A stretch of DNA of 64,000 nt from JAJYSO01 sp964586655 (GTDB taxonomy: Bacteria > Bacteroidota > Bacteroidia > Flavobacteriales > Flavobacteriaceae), in the NCBI GenBank assembly GCA_964586655.1, contig CAZPGY010000011.1:1-64000 (forward strand), written 5' to 3'. Of this stretch, positions 61,738 to 64,000 are shown in pieces (positions within the stretch are counted from its first letter, which is position 1; each line of letters begins with the position of its first letter). The notes beneath the pieces are model-generated. The model was not told where the DNA came from. It did no database searches and worked only from the letters and a program-made list of their open reading frames with translations. The translations under genes and the position numbers were made by a program.

Positions 61738-63615
61738 ATGAAAAAACAATTGATTTGCATAATGTTATTAGGGATTGGTTTAAAAGTTTATTCTCAACAA
61801 ACCACAGACACGACGGGACATATTCAAGACTTGGGTGAAGTGGTTATTCAAGGCAATCGTCTTGAAATACCATTTAATGAATCGGCTCGAGACATCCAGC
61901 TCATCACCCGTGAAGAAATTTTAAAACTACCCGTTCACTCTCTCAACGAATTGCTTGCTTATGTAGGTGGAGTGGACATTCGTCAACGTGGTCCTTTTGG
62001 TACACAAGCCGACCTTAGTATGGACGGAGGAACCGCTGAACAAACGCTGGTATTGCTAAACGGCATCAAGCTAATCAATGCACAAACGGCCCACAATATG
62101 ATGAATATTCCCATTCCTTTAGATGCCATTGATCATATTGAGGTCTTGCGTGGGGCAGCGGCAAGAGTTTACGGCATCAATGCGTTGACCGGCGCCATTA
62201 ATATTGTTACCCTAAAGAGCTATCACCCCTCATTATCCGTCAACCTGTACGGCGGTTCTTCTTTTAAGGAGCAAGCCGAAGAGGATGGAGAAGGAATATA
62301 TGGCGGAGGCGGAATCCGACTGGTAGGGAATTACGGCGATAAAAGCCAAAGACATTTATTTGCTGCAAGTCAAAATCTGTACAACGGTCATCGGTACAAT
62401 ACCGCTATGAAAAACACCCGTTTGTTTTATAATGGCGCCTATCACTTTGATGCGCATAATACCATACAAGCTTTAGCCGGTTATGCCTACAATCGATTCG
62501 GTGCCAATGGGTTTTATGCTGCCCCCGGTGATAAGAATTCTGAGGAAATTGTGGAAACCACACTTTTTAGCCTCTCTTCTCGACACGAGCTGGGAGAATT
62601 TACCCTGATGCCCAGAATTAGTGATCGTTATGATGAAGACGACTATCGATATTATAAAAATGACTTAAGTAAAGGGCGATCCCTGCATTACACCAATGCG
62701 CTAATGATGGAATTGAATGGAAATTGGCATACCGCTTTCGGAGAATTTGGCATGGGCTGGGAAACCCGCATAACGAGCATCAACAGCTCTAATATCGGGC
62801 AACACGACCGAGACAATCACGGGGCTTTTGCCGAATACCGCGGAAAATTTTTCGACAAGCTCATGACCAATATAGGCGTGTATGTCAATTACAACACCAA
62901 ATTTGGTTGGAAAGCCTATCCCGGGATAGACTTGGCTTACCTCCTCGATGATCACTGGAAGATTGCTGCCAGCTTGGGCTCTGGTCAGCGCATTCCTTCT
63001 TTTACCGATTTATATTTACAACAAGCTCCCGGCAATGTGGGGAATCCCGAACTTCAACCCGAAAATTCTTGGCAGTATGAAGCCAATATTGACTTTTCAT
63101 CCGGTTATTTTCAGGCACATGCCGGTGCTTTTTACCGAGAAGTGTCTCATTTTATCGATTGGGTAAGACCTAATTCTAACCAGCCTTATGTACCTCATAA
63201 TTTTGGCCGGAGTGAGATTTATGGTTTTTATGCCCGTATCCACAAACATTTTCAGCTCAGCGATGCGCATGCGTTAAATTTACATATCAGCTATAATTAT
63301 TTGAAACCGACACTATATGATTATGGACAAACTCAATCCAAATATGTGTTGGAAACCTTAAAACATCAATTGATCTCCGGAATTCGTTATACCTATCGTC
63401 AATTTTCCGTTCAGATCGAAAACCGGTACCTGCAGCGAGCGCTCAATGATCCTTATGATGTGTTGGATGCACGAATCAACTACCGGCACAAGAATTTTCT
63501 TTTTTATGCCAAAATAACAAATTTGCTCGACACCCAATACAAGGAAATTGCCGCAGTGCCCATGCCTTCAAGATGGTTTACCTTGGGACTAAAATTTTAT
63601 TGGAAACAGTTTTGA
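61738..63615 (+). CDS. TonB-dependent outer-membrane receptor (BtuB-like)
   Basis: A 625-residue outer-membrane transporter with a signal peptide (LICIMLLGIGLKVYSQ). The plug domain (about 35-155) has a TonB-box-like region (GEVVIQGNRLE), VGGVDIRQRGPFG, QTLVLLNGIKL and IEVLRGAAARVYGINALTGAINIVT, like BtuB and some siderophore receptors. The barrel follows to the terminal aromatic strand FTLGLKFYWKQF. It lacks the long SusC-type N-terminal extension. The substrate is unknown. A hairpin repeat sits right before its start and a lipoprotein gene follows, which may be a surface partner. Confidence 0.9.
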   Translation: MKKQLICIMLLGIGLKVYSQQTTDTTGHIQDLGEVVIQGNRLEIPFNESARDIQLITREEILKLPVHSLNELLAYVGGVDIRQRGPFGTQADLSMDGGTAEQTLVLLNGIKLINAQTAHNMMNIPIPLDAIDHIEVLRGAAARVYGINALTGAINIVTLKSYHPSLSVNLYGGSSFKEQAEEDGEGIYGGGGIRLVGNYGDKSQRHLFAASQNLYNGHRYNTAMKNTRLFYNGAYHFDAHNTIQALAGYAYNRFGANGFYAAPGDKNSEEIVETTLFSLSSRHELGEFTLMPRISDRYDEDDYRYYKNDLSKGRSLHYTNALMMELNGNWHTAFGEFGMGWETRITSINSSNIGQHDRDNHGAFAEYRGKFFDKLMTNIGVYVNYNTKFGWKAYPGIDLAYLLDDHWKIAASLGSGQRIPSFTDLYLQQAPGNVGNPELQPENSWQYEANIDFSSGYFQAHAGAFYREVSHFIDWVRPNSNQPYVPHNFGRSEIYGFYARIHKHFQLSDAHALNLHISYNYLKPTLYDYGQTQSKYVLETLKHQLISGIRYTYRQFSVQIENRYLQRALNDPYDVLDARINYRHKNFLFYAKITNLLDTQYKEIAAVPMPSRWFTLGLKFYWKQF

Positions 63616-63717
63616 AGTCTCCCGTTAAACTAAAATATAACTTTTCAAAAGGGAGGATGATTTCAAATTCTCATTCAAAACGGGGTTTTACTAACTCAGA
63701 AGGGGGGAATACTCATT

Positions 63718-63735
63718 TGCTATTTCACAATAGCA
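63718..63735 (+). repeat. Hairpin between TonB receptor and lipoprotein genes
   Basis: TGCTATT-TCAC-AATAGCA is a perfect 7-base stem with a 4-base loop. No T run follows, so it is more likely an RNA-processing or attenuation structure than a terminator. Confidence 0.4.
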
Positions 63736-63784
63736 TCAATTTGCGCATCTTTGTGTATCTATTAACGATTAAATTGATATCATT

Positions 63785-64000
63785 ATGAAAATTGCCTTAA
63801 AAAAAATTAACAAAATTGTGGCTGTTTTTTTTATAGCGAGTCTTGTGATTTTTGCGACGAGCTGTAGTAAAGACGAAGAAGAATTAGGACCCGAACCACC
63901 AGAGCCTCCGGTTGCTGTTAACGATCCCATTGTATTGGATTGTGATTATTTTACTCAGGATCGCACCCTTACGGATGATCCGGACGCCCCGGTGGATTAT
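63785..64000 (+). CDS. Lipoprotein, 5' part only (continues past window)
   Basis: Seventy-two codons are visible. The N terminus is a signal peptide with lipobox FATSC (Cys27) and the SKDEEELGPEPPEPP start typical of surface-exposed lipoproteins of Bacteroidota, followed by NDPIVLDCDYFTQD. The rest lies outside the window. It is in the same direction as the TonB receptor, 169 bases after its stop, and could be a surface partner for the same ligand; I cannot assign a family from this fragment. Confidence 0.75.
   Translation, partial: MKIALKKINKIVAVFFIASLVIFATSCSKDEEELGPEPPEPPVAVNDPIVLDCDYFTQDRTLTDDPDAPVDY

Noticed and set aside
1..64000. CRISPR array, tRNA, rRNA or prophage
   Set aside because: No regular direct repeats with spacers, no cloverleaf with a CCA end, and no phage structural genes were found on reading both strands.

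Overview
The window looks like part of a chromosome from the Bacteroidota, most likely a flavobacterium (Flavobacteriales). Evidence: the type IX secretion protein PorQ and two proteins with C-terminal Por-type sorting tails; a GSIII glutamine synthetase; a DUF721/DciA gene next to recF; a dapD, ruvX, def, DUF5606 cluster; many short lipoproteins with an SCSKDD-like start; and promoters of the TTTG-N19-TAnnTTTG type (best example in front of the Lrp gene). Most genes lack a clear Shine-Dalgarno sequence. I see no rRNA, tRNA, CRISPR array, prophage or complete insertion sequence.

Layout. 0.3-2.2 kb: recF, a lipocalin-like lipoprotein and a dciA-like gene on the minus strand. 2.4-7.6 kb: a TPR membrane protein, ribH, a small membrane protein, mutL and two rhomboid genes in tandem. 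7.8-12.9 kb: glnN, pyrF and, convergent, ligA. 13-17.2 kb: branched-chain 2-oxoacid dehydrogenase E2 and a fused E1, separated by a REP-associated (RAYT) transposase. 17.5-23.2 kb: an MscS channel, a TlpA-like lipoprotein, dapD, ruvX, def and DUF5606. 23.5-24 kb: a lone AT-rich gene with cassette-like flanks. 24.2-26.3 kb: a YceI protein and a serine hydrolase. 26.7-41.5 kb: a complete 13-gene complex I operon, nuoABCDEFGHIJKLMN with nuoCD fused, on the minus strand. 41.8-51.4 kb: PorQ, an FKBP-like lipoprotein, an S4 RNA-binding protein, a phosphoribosyltransferase, regulators, an M14 peptidase, a T9SS-exported esterase and gamma-glutamyltransferase. 51.4-52.5 kb: about 1.1 kb of gene-free, repeat-dense DNA. 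52.5-64 kb: pruA, an NRDE protein, an MBL hydrolase, a thermolysin-like protease with a coupled inhibitor-like lipoprotein, a degenerate MocR regulator divergent from a TonB receptor, and the start of a lipoprotein.

The most interesting coding unit is at 56863-59873. A small lipoprotein with the GGFxG layout of emfourin (the known inhibitor of protealysin-type M4 peptidases) overlaps by one base the start of a T9SS-exported M4 metallopeptidase. This suggests a cell-envelope, lipid-anchored protease and inhibitor pair. Next are the MocR-type regulator at 59878-61344, which has lost the PLP-binding lysine, and the E2 acyltransferase whose DHRxxDG catalytic motif is degenerate.

The intergenic DNA carries several families of structured repeats: a roughly 122-bp element present twice, long MITE-like hairpins sharing a CATAGC-N4-GCTATG-type core in front of exported-protein genes, and a cloverleaf-like GC-rich element.
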